Assembly (NCBI RefSeq): GCF_043290135.1
Contig: NC_134710.1
Coordinates: 285,327,276-285,391,275 of the forward strand
Length of the DNA: 64,000 nt
Source of the DNA: Rhipicephalus microplus
Lineage: Eukaryota; Arthropoda; Arachnida; Ixodida; Ixodidae
Direction: 5' to 3'
Shown here: piece by piece, positions 31,322 to 43,819 of the stretch
Layout: each line of letters opens with the position of its first letter
Numbering within the stretch: position 1 is the stretch's first letter
The notes under the pieces: model-generated
Seen by the model: the letters and a program-made list of their open reading frames with translations, nothing else
The model's database searches: none
What the model was told of the DNA's origin: nothing
Translations under genes and position numbers: made by a program

Positions 31322-32123
31322 TATACAAAAAAATGGCAGCATATCCACGGAGTGAATGATGGGGAGTGGGGCGAAGCATTCGTCCGTCCATTTGTTCTTG
31401 CTTCCGTCCGTTCCTGCGTACGTCTGTGTAACCGTCCATGCGTCCATCCACCCGTCCGTGCGTGCGTCTGTTCGTGCGTCCGTCCCTGCGTTCGTCCATG
31501 CATCCGCGCCTGCGTCCGTTCATGCGTCCATCCATGCATCTGTCTGTGTGTCCGTTCGTCCATCTATTCAGCACTCCAAGTACCACCATCTCGCATCTTT
31601 TCATCATATATTCTCCATATAGAAGCACCGCCATCCAGCGGACATTTCAAGGACTAAACGGGAGGTGGCACATGCACACTTTCTTACGGCTTGCGCTTCG
31701 GGTTTACTTCCCACCTTTAACCACCTCGAGTTCGTGGTATATACTAGTTCACTGTATTCATGGCTATGCGGCCCAACGCTCGCTAAACCAGTCTAAAACA
31801 AAGGAGGTTACACCCAGCGAGTATAACGTAGCAACCCTTTTTTGTCAGATCATGCTCAATGTGCATGCCAATAGCTGCTAATGGGGATCGCAGCGTGCGC
31901 GTTACCAAAAGGCCGAATGCTCCTGTCTCTCGTTCCCCCTTAGCAGCCATTAACATGTGCATTGAGCACTATCTTTTATTGTTCAACAACGCACAGAAGA
32001 AATCTCTCACCTGAACCACCTTGGAGGTCAAAATCATAAGGACCGTTATTTTGGGTATGTGCCACTGGTGGTTACGTACTACGAGGGACGCACAAGCCAC
32101 GCCATAAGGAGCTTCGCCCCCTA
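31322..32123 (-). mobile_element. Inverted-ended repeat with GTCC minisatellite, copy 1
   Basis: On the plus strand AGTGGGGCGAAGCA (31365-31378) is an imperfect inverted match to GAGCTTCGCCCCCT (32109-32122). An imperfect (GTCCGTCC/GTGC)n minisatellite fills 31379-31565. Outside the left inverted word, ATATCCACGGAGTGAATGAT matches the second copy at 54673-55099 in reverse. The remaining interior encodes nothing recognised; open frames across the minisatellite are artefacts. It is a non-autonomous, fold-back-like repeat. Confidence 0.65.
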
Positions 32124-32147
32124 AAAAGGCCACTTATTCTACGCGTG

Positions 32148-32290
32148 GAGCCGCTGCAGTGGTAGAGTGGCTGCGCTGCTTGACTGCTGAACCGAAGAAC
32201 GCCACTTGATCATGGTCAAAACGGGGACATTTCGATTGCAGCGAAATACTGTAGCGCCTTATGCATGGATTTACGAATTGTTAAAGAACC
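32148..32290 (+). mobile_element. SINE relic fused to RTE end
   Basis: This is a plus-strand degenerate tRNA-derived SINE: CCGCTGCAGTGGTAGAGTGG head, GGGGACATTTCGATTGCAG where the family has a GATGGAGGCGAAA-type word, and GTTAAAGAACC. It stops exactly where the RTE reverse-transcriptase frame begins (about 32290). Confidence 0.6.
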
Positions 32291-33471
32291 TCCGCAGTGT
32301 CTGCATGACAGCTGATATTTCTACTGAATCAAATGCCTTCTCGTATTCTATGAAGGCTATGTATAGTGGTTGGTTATATTCTGAGCATTTCTCTATTACC
32401 TGATTGATAGTATGAATGTGGTTGATTGTTGAGTAGCCTGTTCTAAATCCTGCTTGTTCCTTTGGTTGATTGAATTCTAATGTTTTCTTTACTCTGTTAG
32501 CAATTACCTTTGTAAATAGCTTGTATACTACAGAGAGCAAGCTAATCGGCCTGTAATTCTTCAAGTCCTTGTCATCTCCTTTCTTATGTGTTAAGATGAT
32601 GTTAGCGTTCGTCCAAGACTCTGGTACTCTTCCCATCAGGAGACACCTCGTAAACAGGGTGGCTAGTTTTTCTAACACAATCTGTCCTCCATCTTTCAGC
32701 AGATCTGATGTTACCTGATCCTCACCAGCAGCTTTGCCTCTTTGCATGCTCTCCAACGCTTTTCTGACTTCTTCTATCATTACTGGTTGGGTGTCAGCTG
32801 GGTTACTGCTAGTTCTTATAGTATTAAAGTCGTTGTTGTCCCTGCTACTGTACAGATCTCTGTAAAACTCCTCCGCTATTTCAACAATCCTATCCATATT
32901 GGTAGTTATTTTGCCCTCTTTGTCCCTTAGTGCATACATCCTATTTTCCTATCCCAAGTTTCCTCTTCACTGCTTTGACGTTTCCTCTGTTTTTCAGAGC
33001 GTGTTCAATTCTCTCCATGTTATACCTTCTTACATCGGATACCTTACGCCTATTAATCAACTTCGAAAGCTCTGCCAGTTCTATTTTGTCTGTTGTATTT
33101 GAGACTTTCATGATTTGGCGCTTCTTAATGAGATTCTTCGTTTCCTGGGAAAGCTTGCCAGTGTCCTGTCTAACTACCCTGCCTCCAACTTCCACTGCAC
33201 ACTCCGTAATGGTACTCGTCAGATTATTATTCACTGTATCTATGCTAAGGTTGGTTTCCTCACTAAGAGCCGAGTGCCTGTTCTGAAGCGAGACTCTGAA
33301 TTCCTGTACTTTCCCTCTCAGTGCTAGCTCATTGATTGGCTTCTTGCGTATTGGTTTCTGTCGTTCTTTTCTCAAGTCTAGGCGAATTCGAGACCGTACC
33401 ATTCTATGGTCACTGCATCGTACCTTGCCAACCACTTCCACATCTTGCACGATGCCTGGGTGTGCACTCAT
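32289..33471 (-). pseudogene. RTE linker and truncated reverse transcriptase
   Basis: The frame 33471-32941 carries the SDH block and a basic linker. A one-base frameshift near 32940 leads into a 222-codon frame (32939-32271) with RT blocks GKAAGEDQVTSDLL, WTNANIILTHKKGD, KNYRPISLLSVVYKLFTKVI, QAGFRTGYST and IAFIEYEKAFDSVE. The first acidic residue of the last block, codon 198 (32346-32348), is Glu where active reverse transcriptases have the catalytic Asp. The RT ends at QTLRR, before the ADD block, and runs into SINE-derived codons. It cannot be active. Confidence 0.9.
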
Positions 33472-34278
33472 TATAAAGTCTATTTCGTTCTTATTTTCGC
33501 CATTAGGGCTCCTCCATGTCCACTTGCGGTTTCCTCGTTTTCGGTAGAAGGTATTTCAAATCCGTAAATTATTGCGTTCTGCGAATTCTACTAGTAGCTC
33601 TCCTCTGGCGTTTCTAGTAACGATGTCATAATCTCCTACTGCCTGGTCTCCAGCCTGCCTCTTCCCTACCTTTGCATTAAAGTCTCCCATAAGTATTGTA
33701 TACTGTGTTTTTACCTTACTCATTGTCGATTCCACATCTTCATAGAAGCTTTCAACTGAAGCGTCATCATGACTGGTTGTAGGCGCGTAGGCCTGTACCA
33801 CCTTCATCTTGTATCTCTTATTCAGTTTAATTACGATACCTACCACCCTTTCATTAATGCTATAGTATTCCTCTATGTTGCCAGCTATGCTTCTGTGAAT
33901 TAGGAAACCCACTCCCAGTTCTCTTCTGTCAGCCAAGCCCCGATAGCAAAGGACGTGCCCATTCTGTAGCACCGTATAGGCCTCATCTGTCCTCCTAACC
34001 TCACTGAGCCCTATTATATCCCATTTTAAACCCTCTAGCTCCTCGAATAGTACAGCTAGACTTCCCTCACTAGATAAGGTTCTAGCATTAAACGTCGCCA
34101 AGTTCAGGTTCCAATGGCGGCCTGTCCGGATCCAGAGATTCTTAGCACCCTCCACTGCGTTGCAGATCTGACCGCCGCCGTGGTCAGTTGCTTTGCAGCT
34201 GCTGGGGACTGAGGGCCGTGAGTTATTTGACGTTTGCATGTGGGAGGTAGCGGCCAGATACTGCACCAGGGTGGCCAA
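33470..34278 (-). pseudogene. RTE endonuclease domain
   Basis: The 240-codon minus-strand frame contains an N-terminal segment then the endonuclease blocks LATFNARTLSSE, WDIIGLSEVRR (catalytic Glu), VVQAYAPT and MGDFNAKVG. An in-frame TGA ends it near 33556, after NNLRI. The same reading frame then continues through RKWTWRSPN to a frame starting at 33471 that holds KVRCSDHRMV, with the SDH catalytic block intact. All catalytic blocks are therefore conserved and only one nonsense change interrupts them. The enzyme nicks target DNA for RTE insertion. Confidence 0.9.
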
Positions 34279-34339
34279 TCCTTCTCTGGTGAGGGAGTGC
34301 GTTCCCGGCGGTGGTTACCGGTGAGGCCGCACCCCAGGT

Positions 34340-34470
34340 CTCGTAATGCAGTTCCATCACCATGTGGATTTTTTTTTATCCGGTTGGGAACTGCGCGGCA
34401 CCGGGATTTGAACCACGAACCTTTTTCATGCGAGGCGGATGCTCTAACCACTACGCCATCGCTGCTGATT
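34340..34470 (-). repeat. tRNA-like leader of the RTE element
   Basis: The minus strand reads GCAGCGATGGCGTAGTGG then TTAGAGCATCCGCCTCGCAT and GTGGTTCAAATCCCGG: clear A-box-like and B-box-like words with tRNA spacing. It is joined through CCCAACCGGATA and a short A-run to the leader and open frame of the RTE element. It is either the element's own internal promoter or a SINE head captured upstream. Confidence 0.65.
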
Positions 34471-34495
34471 TAGCACTATCATTGCATAGTGCTAA
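34470..34495. repeat. Perfect 10-base-arm hairpin
   Basis: TTAGCACTAT and ATAGTGCTAA flank a 6-base loop immediately upstream of the RTE leader. Confidence 0.8.
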
Positions 34496-37320
34496 AACAG
34501 ACGAGGTTTTTTTTATGTACACAGGTGCTTGTTACATTAGTTGTTTACAAAAATAATTAGCTAATAACCGAAAATAAGCAGCTCACTCATATAAATTACT
34601 ACATTAAATATTAGGTACACATATATTCACTTTGTGCTGTGGGTGAGAGCTATTCAAAAACATACAGTGTGCTTCAGTGAGCCATGCCACAGCCTAGAAT
34701 GGACACTTGCTCAATTTTTACATGACAGTAAATAGTAAATAGTCTGCAATAAGAATTTGGTAGTTGTGGTATTTCTCACTTCATTTTCAATTTTCAGTGG
34801 AAATGCTGTCATCCCTCATTAGAGTGCATAAGTTTTTGGCATGTACAGAATTAGTTGTGTGCTTCTCGGATAACACACACTTTCATCCTAGAGGTAGGAT
34901 CCCTGCTTTAGCTGTCTTGTCCATAAACCCTGGTCCAATTTTTATATTTGGCCATCGAATCACAACCTGTAGTTATTTTAACACATGACTGCCTCAGCAG
35001 TAAACACAGTCTTGCATATGTTGCCTAATTGATCTAGTCATTTCTGTTTTTAAAAGGACTTCAAACATATCTGCTGAAACACTCTACATGTTGGACACGG
35101 TACAAGCAACGAAAAGTTCTTGGTGTGTTGCTAAAGCCAACATTTGAATAAGTTTGCTTTTCAAAATCTTGGCTCCAGCGACACTTAATGCATGATTTGT
35201 AACTTTTTGGTAACATAGCAGCCTGCCGATAAACATTGACATTAATTGCGAATGTCATTTGACGTAGCCGTGAAGACCCGGAATGCAAGATCGTTATGGC
35301 ATTTGTTTTGAATGTCATTCGCTGTAAATCAGAATGCACATGCTGTCTGACAGGGAGGGTTATAGAACATTGTTTATTTATTTTAACACCGTTCTGACCA
35401 CTGCTAGCATTGTGTTGGGCCTCCATGCGACGTGACACTGGACGAAAAGCTGGACTCTTTATAAGCGCTATGCAGTGGACACAATATCCTGTGCTTCCTG
35501 AAGATATGATACTGCAAATTCCATAGTGTAAGTTAATTTTTGGCTTTACTGGCTTTATAGTGTAAGTCAATTTTTGGCTATGAAGTGTCTTTCATAGCCA
35601 GAAGAAAGGCAATATATTTTTTAATGCAGGGCAGGGGTCTGACTTGCACGTGTGTTGCTTATCAGCCTGAATTTTCAAGGATACTATAGGATTTTTGAGG
35701 CCCCGTGAAGAGATTTTTCAAGATTAACGGCATCAAGTGGTATCCAATGTAACAATTCTTTACAACAGTAGTATTTCCAAGACTAAGATATGCTTCACTG
35801 CAATTTAGAAGTGTCGAGCGGTGAAGGATACAAATAGCGATAAGAAATGCCATGCAGTGAAACAGAGTTTCTGCAACATTCACCTCACAGCAAACTATAT
35901 TGATATATAAATAATCTAGTGTTGGGGGTGGTCTTTTTCAGATTTTATTCATGCTAGTTCAACATGTCACCATCTCCTTCAAAATTTGGAGCACTGCTAG
36001 GTACTCACTGATCCTCTCCAGAAAGATGATGTCAAAAACTGCGAACTATACCACTCCAGAAATCCAGCGACTTTCAAAGAATAGTTCTAAAACCTTCAAG
36101 CACAATGAAAATACACCCGCTCGAATTCGAGGTTTCAAATAAGGAAAGGATCTGTTCTGTTCCCATTGAGTTGGGATCGGTAAGAACGGAACGCGACGCG
36201 CGCGTCTTCCTTCTTGCATGAGTGGGCACGCTGGGCACAGAGGCCCTACGCAAGAAAAGCGCGAGCGCTGTTGAGTCCGACGCGAAGCGCGACCGACTTA
36301 GACCAGCATCCGTTGGCGCTCCCCGGCACGTACGGGCGGACGCGTGCATAAGGCATTAAATGGTTTCGCTTAGCAATGTGTTCACGAGCGTCTGAAATAA
36401 ACGTGGAAATCCCTCCCCGGCTTCACTTGCACAGCAAACTGCTGGAAATCGTTGCACAACAAATGATAGCTTGTCAATTGGTGATCTTGCCAAAATGTGT
36501 GTTACAGGATCAAGTTTGCCTCTTTGCCACGGGTTCAGTTTTCATTTTTAAACTGGCGTGGGGCACACGCAACATGAAATGCAGCTGTAGACAGACTCCT
36601 GACCACGACCGAATGCTTTCACAATGAATCAGTCAGTCATATTGTCTGCAAATTTACCAATAAAAAAACAAATAATAGAATTGATCTCAAGCTGGCGCGT
36701 CATTCACAAGATGCCCTAATAAAATGCCACACCAGGGTACGCATAGTGCGACAAGTACAAAGCCAACGTGTGCGCAACGCAGCCGGCCTAAATGACGCTG
36801 TCACGTCAAAGTCCGCACACCTGCGGGACTACAACACGGCATCGGTATTGATCAGTACCACAACAGTTACGAGAAAGTTCACGAAACGTTTCACACTATA
36901 TAGAAGTCAGCGCTGTGCGGCCAACACTATAGTCTGATTCGTATCACGGGGCAGCGTTGCGCAAATTGAAAAGCACGCTGCTTCACCAACCTATCGATGA
37001 TTCGACATATGCCCGAGCTCGCGATAACTGAAAAACCCTACGCGCCTCTGAAACACTTACCTGGGTCGATTGCGACTCTGGAATATTCTCGATGCTGCCA
37101 GTTAAAAAGGAAAATGCAGCGTTCAACGCACCCCGCAACGCTGAAGTCCAAGCGAACGCACCGAGCCGTCTAAATCGCCATCGAAGTTAAAATCTTTCAG
37201 TAAGCGCGCATTTGCTTGGTTATCAATACGCTTCCTATCACGAGCGAGTTACTACAAAACGCCATAGAGTGTTGGCACTTTTTTCTCATGCAGACACGCA
37301 CACCTTCGTTGGAGTACGTG
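34496..37320. other. Anonymous sequence
   Basis: No gene or repeat family recognised. There is a short imperfect tandem duplication (AGTGTAAGTTAATTTTTGGC at 35525 and a near copy at 35561) and a G+C-rich patch at 36170-36350. Confidence 0.3.
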
Positions 37321-37457
37321 AACAAAGGAATCGGCAAGCAATTCGCACATTTCATGTTAAAACATTTAACTTCTCAGACAAGCACATCCTTGTTCACACA
37401 TTGAGAACGTCTACAAAGGAATCGGCAAGCAATCCGCGGATTTAACGTTAAAACATT
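37321..37457 (+). repeat. Two-unit tandem repeat, ~92-bp period
   Basis: ACAAAGGAATCGGCAAGCAA followed by a GTTAAAACATT end occurs at 37321-37366 and 37413-37457, with a handful of differences. Confidence 0.8.
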
Positions 37458-37640
37458 ACACGACTGGTTTTCGCGACGTCTTGGTCTTGAAGATCCATTC
37501 AGCATGGCGGCCAGGTATCGCGACTCATTGGTAATTTCGAAACTCACCTTTGAAAGAACGCGAGACGTTGGGCACACGAGATTCAACGAGTAGCAAACCT
37601 GTCATGAAGCGGGCTATAAAATCCAACACACATCCACCAA

Positions 37641-37644
<4 letters not shown>

Positions 37645-37719
<75 letters not shown>
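37645..37719. repeat. (TA)n microsatellite
   Basis: Pure dinucleotide run. Confidence 0.97.
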
Positions 37720-40700
37720 CGCTCATTTAAAAATGACACGAGGCTTTCGACATAACAAGAGAATTCCGACTTACCGTGAATTCGATCGCAAGCGCAAGTT
37801 TCGCGATGATTGCGCCAAGGGCCTTTGGTTGGGGAGTTTTACACACTGATGGAGGCTCGGAATAAGCAGAAAGACCCTGTGTCGATGCCAGTCTAACTGC
37901 AGCGCTCCATTGAATACCCGCAAACATAGGCTTTACGACAATAAAAGTAGGCTTACGCAGCACTTAGGCAACCTACGAAGGAGTTTCTGCGTAGATTTCG
38001 TTCAATGACGAATAAATTACGGCAGTGGTTTACTTCAGATAAGGAGTATTAGACGAATTACTTTGGGAGAGAAAAATGCTGCAGATCCCGCTCATCGTAG
38101 GAATCGAGGATATGCGAGGCATGCATAAAGAAGTTTGCTACGTGGCATTCTCAACATTAGGTTACGAGGTGGGAGGATGTTACACTCAGTAAACATTTCT
38201 AGAAATTTTGTACGCATTCTTGTATGTGGAAAACAATTTAGGAACCAGTTATTTATTTTTGCGTAACGATGTCACCACTAACGTGCACAGTACAAACACA
38301 AGCGGGACGGTTAAGCTGCGATGATTTTGTATTGCTACGTGATGTTGGTTACACGATAAGCGTACGCCAAATTTTTTGGGTTAGAGGCAAGTGTAACACG
38401 AGTGGATGCACGTTAAGTGCAGTAGCTGTACGCACATTGTGGGCTTAACAGGAACGCCCACTCCACTAGCCTGTATTGGTGACTATGCTGACTAAGTTGT
38501 GGTCCGGCATAACGTCAGCACTCACGTCAGTATTATGTAAATGAAGTGCACTTCGCGGTGTGGTGACGTGCATGTCACTGATAAATTTGGTTAGCATATT
38601 CTTCTAGGATGAAGCAGCGCTTGAATTTAGCTTGCTGAAAGGCTGTAATCCGCCAGCGCCTCAGAATGTATTCCATAGGCCTTAGTCTTCCTCTCGTTAA
38701 CGCTAACGCACTATATGTACTTTCGGTATATGCGCCTTTATTGCTAAGAGTGCTTTCCAAAAGCGGCGACAATGTGATGAGGAGTGACAGGGAAACAAGA
38801 TTAGCCGTAAAAGGGAAACCCGTGCTCTTATCGTCGCGGTTTACAAAGTTGCGGTTGACGTGCAACGGTTGATGTGTGATAAGAAAGAACGAGAAAGCTT
38901 GTTTTCATACTGCATGAGCGCCCTTGCGCCTCCAGTATTTTCTGACCAATAAACCCGTACAGGGAAATTAAATGCATGGCAGAGAGGAAAGTTTACGTGT
39001 GTAACGGCAAATCCAGATAGAGCAACTCAAAGCTGCGACGTAACGCCTCTTGCACTGGTCAGCTTGTTAATCCCCAAACAAGAATCGCCATTAGTTTTTT
39101 CCTGCCGTAAATTTATTACATCCCGGTGTCTGGCGGTGACCGAACGATAATACGTGCGGAGAGCAGTTCACTGGGATTTGTATTGGCGCAACAACGGCCA
39201 TGTCACTTCCACGGCAGTGAGATACACGGGAGGTTTAAAACGAGCAACATATGTTCACATGATTACAGATACAAGCAAATAAGAACTTCACTAAGCACAT
39301 TATTAGTTACCATCCTTAACGACGTAGGATAAATTTAGCTAGAAACGCTTCTATCGAGGTTCATATGCTTGTATTCAAACACACACATACTCCGACATAC
39401 ATACCTACTCCGACAGCTGTCATCTTTTACAATCCCACATCAAATGTCGTTCTCTGCGGTGATACTGTGGAAGTGTTGTGTATATCTCCCTCTCTCTTTT
39501 CTTATTATCTTTTTCCTCCCCCGCGAGCTCACTAATGTAAGGTAGCAAGCGGAATGTTTCGACTGCTTGACTTCTCGGCAATTCGTTTTTTCTGGTATCA
39601 TCTTCTGTGATGCCTTTCCCCGATGGAGAACAGATTGTTTCTCGGTGTGCATCTGTGACAGCCACCGACCAAAGGAAACACTGGCCTACTGAGAAGGCGC
39701 GGCGTCGCGTTACCGGACGAAGATTGAAAAGCCCCGCTTGCCTCGATGGCGGTTGCAGTCTCGCGTACGCATTTTTCTCTTCTGTCTGTACCTATGATTC
39801 TCGAAGCGTAACCGGAAAGACGCCGCGAGGCCGGACATCTGAGAGGGCAAAAGAAATAAGAAATAATTACTCGTACTTCTTCAGACGCCTATGCCATAGG
39901 GTACAAGTAAAATCTGCAGTTGAAGGAAAAGACCTATTTCTCGGGTTTCAATGCTTCGCTAAATTTCAATTTCACGTCCATACACCGTTCGCACATCTCA
40001 ATGAGCGGGACTCTCTCAGAGGGGCTCCGCAAGAATTTTTCGAGTAACTTTCGAATGACTTCACGAATGAACGGTCGCAATTCTATTTAGAAACAGTCAA
40101 GTACAAGCGGTGTCGCACGCTTTGTCTCCCCTGTATTATAGCGAATGTGCTGATAGCTAAGGGAAAATAATTAAGGGGTAAACCCATTCGTGAGCCCTGT
40201 TATGAACATCAGCATTTCTTTATTTTTTTAAACGCGTGGCTTGAATTCCGTGGAATCGCAAGCGAGCGCGCGGGAACATCGGGGCACCTCAAGGTGGTCG
40301 CGGTAACTACGCAGCTGTCAATGCTCGAATCAGCCAATTACCGTCGACTTCGGGTTTATGACGTGGCCATTTCAGTTTATGACACCATTTGTCGAGAGAA
40401 AAGGGAATAATTTCTAGCCAACTTTGAGAATCAATTGTAAATTCCGGGCCTCGTCTTGCGCTAGCATGTTTGGCTCACATGTTCTCAGGACCATCTACTA
40501 CCGGTCAGCAATGTTTTCTGACCACGCTGAAGAAGTGCTGTTAGGCCACCTAAAAGCGAGTGAGAGGAGGCAGCCATGGCGAAAACAATGCACTCTCATT
40601 CTCGTAGTGGTGAGGAATTGCGCAGCGTTGACGTACAGTGGGAGTGATTCCACTTACACTCTTCAAGTCGTTAAAGTTGCTTCGTCATGGCCCGTGTGCT

Positions 40701-43700
40701 CCACGTCTATTTTTTCTCGTTTTTTAGTAAAGCCTCTGAAGAACGTCATAACTCCATCTCCACGTGAGTGTAGACAGTCGCTCATTTCTCTTTCTTTTTT
40801 CGCTCTCTATCTCTGTTCTCCTCCGTTATCGTGCGGTTGACATGCTTTCTCATCGCACCAGCTCGTATATAAAGTTGAACAAGGGCATAACACAACGATA
40901 AATGCAGGACTTGTTTCTTTAAAAAAAAATGACCAAGGTGTGTTCGAGCGTCTTGCATTACAGAGTACGGCTATTTACGTCCGTAAAACCACAGAATGTG
41001 GTTATAACGTTACTCGAAGGTCAGAAAAAAAAAAACACACACACACAAGGAAAAAAAATGGTACTTAAGTGCATGTCTCGCTTCACACAACACTCTGTTA
41101 TGGGAAGTGTGTTGGTTACGGCGATGTTTCTTTAATTTTTATGAGCAGTCAGTGATTGTTTGCTTTAATAAAATCTATGTGGTGCCAGCGAAATGTTGGA
41201 AACTGTTGACGCGGACTCTTGAGTACAACACTCGCTTTAACTTGCGCGACCCTTGCAACAGTAGGTACGTTTACACTCTTATTCTTAAGACTGCACTGGG
41301 CAAGCAGGTAACCGTACACACTTTTAAGGGAGAGAGAGAGATTGTGTGACATAGAACTAACTTACTAATGATGAACTACCAAGCCTGCATCGCAACTCTC
41401 GTTAACTTTGGGCGTCTTTCTCCTGAGTACGAACCCGCCAAGGTAGCCTAATTAAATGCTATGGTGTTGTTCTACTAAGCTTGTAGACGCGAGTTCGACT
41501 TCCATTAGGTGTGAAGTTCGAACCGCGTCAGCCAGGGCGAGCAGGAAAAAAAAACCGCGTCTGCCGGGGCGAACGCAAAGGAAAACAAAGAAAAAAAACG
41601 CCTATATATGATATACCGTCTTATTGAGATAGTTGGCGAATCGCTTTGAGATATTATATTCAGCCTAAAACGAATGGACACAGAAAATGGTGAACAAAAT
41701 AGGAAAGCTGCGGCAGACTACCAACTTGGTAAACCAGTCGCTTTCCTCTATATTCATAGCGGTTGCCTCTGTTCCTTCGTCTTCTGGCTTTGCAAACTTC
41801 CTAAATTTCGCCAAAGAAACTTGTCCTTCAAACTGAAGAGAAGGTGTCATTCCCAACATTCCTTTTGTGAATGAAATGAGCTATTTGGCTTGATGAGTAC
41901 ACGGCTTTGTAGACAGGAAAATTTCATTTCAGTGTTGTTAGCGTGGCTATGTCCGTATACCGCTGAGAATTGTGCTGAGCTTGTTCAGCGACTTCATATA
42001 ACTTTCAAGAATGCGAAATGTGCTTCACCTAATGGTACTCTTCAATGTACTCATATGAGAGCCCATCTGCGAAGTAAGTTACAGTTATCATAATGCAAAG
42101 AAATCGCAGCTGTACCTGAGCGCCTATCTAGGGATGAATTTTTTAAAAGCTGGACTTTGTATTGACGTCGCAAGCGTCCCTAAAGTGTTTGCGGGAGCCT
42201 ATTTAGCGTTAGCCAGGAGCGATGCGAGTGAGTTGTCACATATATTCTGTTTGTATATCTGCTTGCGAGGGGGCGGAAAGGGTTGCGGGCACGCTCGTGT
42301 GTTCGAGAACTGCTTTAATTCTTTTGAAGTGCAGGAACTTTTTTCTTCTCCTATTGCTTCCTCGGGCGTTGCGAGCAATAAAGGCGTCGGAAACGCCATT
42401 TCGGTCGGGTCTACATAGAGGCCCGTTTCGCTTCCTCAGCGGTATAGCTACACGCATAACGTTGTCGCCTAATGCGCGGAATCCTACATAATTACCGTGT
42501 ACAGCTTTGGCAGTTTTCTTACGCTTAATTCTTAAGAGTAGCGCACCGTGGGTAATGCGTAGGAGGTTTGGTGAACGCGGTTGATTGCCGGTTGCCGCGA
42601 CCGGGTCGCTTTTTTGTTTTGTTTCTCTCATTCAACGAAGTCTTCGAGTTGCACGCTTGATGACGCCGTTGCGGTTCTTTCTCGAAGCCGTTTGAGCGTA
42701 AAATTAAACAAGAGCTATAGCACCAACACGAATGAGCATTTTCGCTGCGCGGTGGCCTGTAATTGGTGCAAAAAATAATTGCGAGCCAGAAGAAAAGAAT
42801 CAAATAACACCGTATTGTGCGCTTATTCGCGTATCAAGTGTTCAGAAGAACGAAGAAAAGAATTTTTTTTTTTTCATCCACACCTAGATGGTGCGAGTGC
42901 AGGTCGAGTTTCGAAAAATATACCTCGGACAGCGCTCGGTTTTGCTCGCAGTCTCAACAAGCTCGTGCCGTGTTCACCACAGTGACGTAACAGGGCGGCC
43001 AGTCCGTTAGAGCCGAGGAGTGAGCCTGCGTGTGGACGAGTGTGCGCGCGCTCTCTCGGGCCGGATATTTTGCCGGCTATCCGAAGAAGCCCATCGGCCT
43101 GCACCGAATCGCTCGAGACGGCCGAGTGAGCCCACTCGGCACGGCCGTTGCCATTAGCGAACAATGCTCGCCCCTCTCCCCCACAGCGTCGTCGTCCTCC
43201 TCTCTCTTTGTGGGTGCGTGCGTGTGGCAATATACAAGCGTGGCGCACTTGTATGCGTGTGCCACTTTCCTTGCGACTAGTGGACGGTATTTTATTACTT
43301 TTGCGTTAGAAATACAGAGAGACCGCATTATGTGCAAGTTTTACGCCGAGGTACATTTATACTCTCCTGGTTGTTTTTCATTATTTTTTCTTTAGGTTCA
43401 TTTCAAAGCGAGAAAAGTGTCCATTAGCCCGCCTATAGATGACGCGACACTGTCACAGGCCGGTGCATATGGGACAATAAAAAAGGGCGCAAGTACTGCA
43501 GCTTTTGTGCACCCGCTCACAGCGTTGGCGCTAACCCAACGAGATGGCAGATCATCGAGCCATATTGAACAAGGCGTTTACATAGCGCGTGTCCTGCAGT
43601 TTGTGCGAGAAAAATCAATTCTGTAATAATACGTGCACGCGTGCAAACGGGCACACACATAAAGGATCCGGACTACCCAAACCACCCGAGTTAAAAGCCT

Positions 43701-43819
43701 GGCTAAGTTCCTAATCGAAGAGGCTGTGACAACCGTTTCGATTCTCCGTAGTCGTTCAGAAGTTTGTTGCCGTTACTTTTGGATGTGATAAATCCGAGAA
43801 CCGATAAACGAGTGAAAAG

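Larger units (their letters stand above)
32289..34470 (-). mobile_element. RTE-type LINE, 3'-truncated
   Basis: This minus-strand element keeps its 5' part (tRNA-like leader and endonuclease) and loses the 3' half of its reverse transcriptase at about 32289. Ordinary LINE insertions lose the 5' end instead, so the loss came later by deletion or recombination. Up to the break there is one in-frame stop and one frameshift, so the copy is fairly young. Confidence 0.9.

Noticed and set aside
31379..31565. CRISPR-like array
   Set aside because: The units are short, imperfect and contiguous with no spacers, and the genome is eukaryotic.
31296..31657. Arginine-rich or cysteine-rich 110-117-codon frames
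   Set aside because: They translate the GTCC/GTGC minisatellite on both strands and show no other coding sign.
42874..43395. Overlapping 121-124-codon frames in CpG-rich DNA
   Set aside because: Both strands are open at once with no domain or start context, as expected for G+C-rich sequence.
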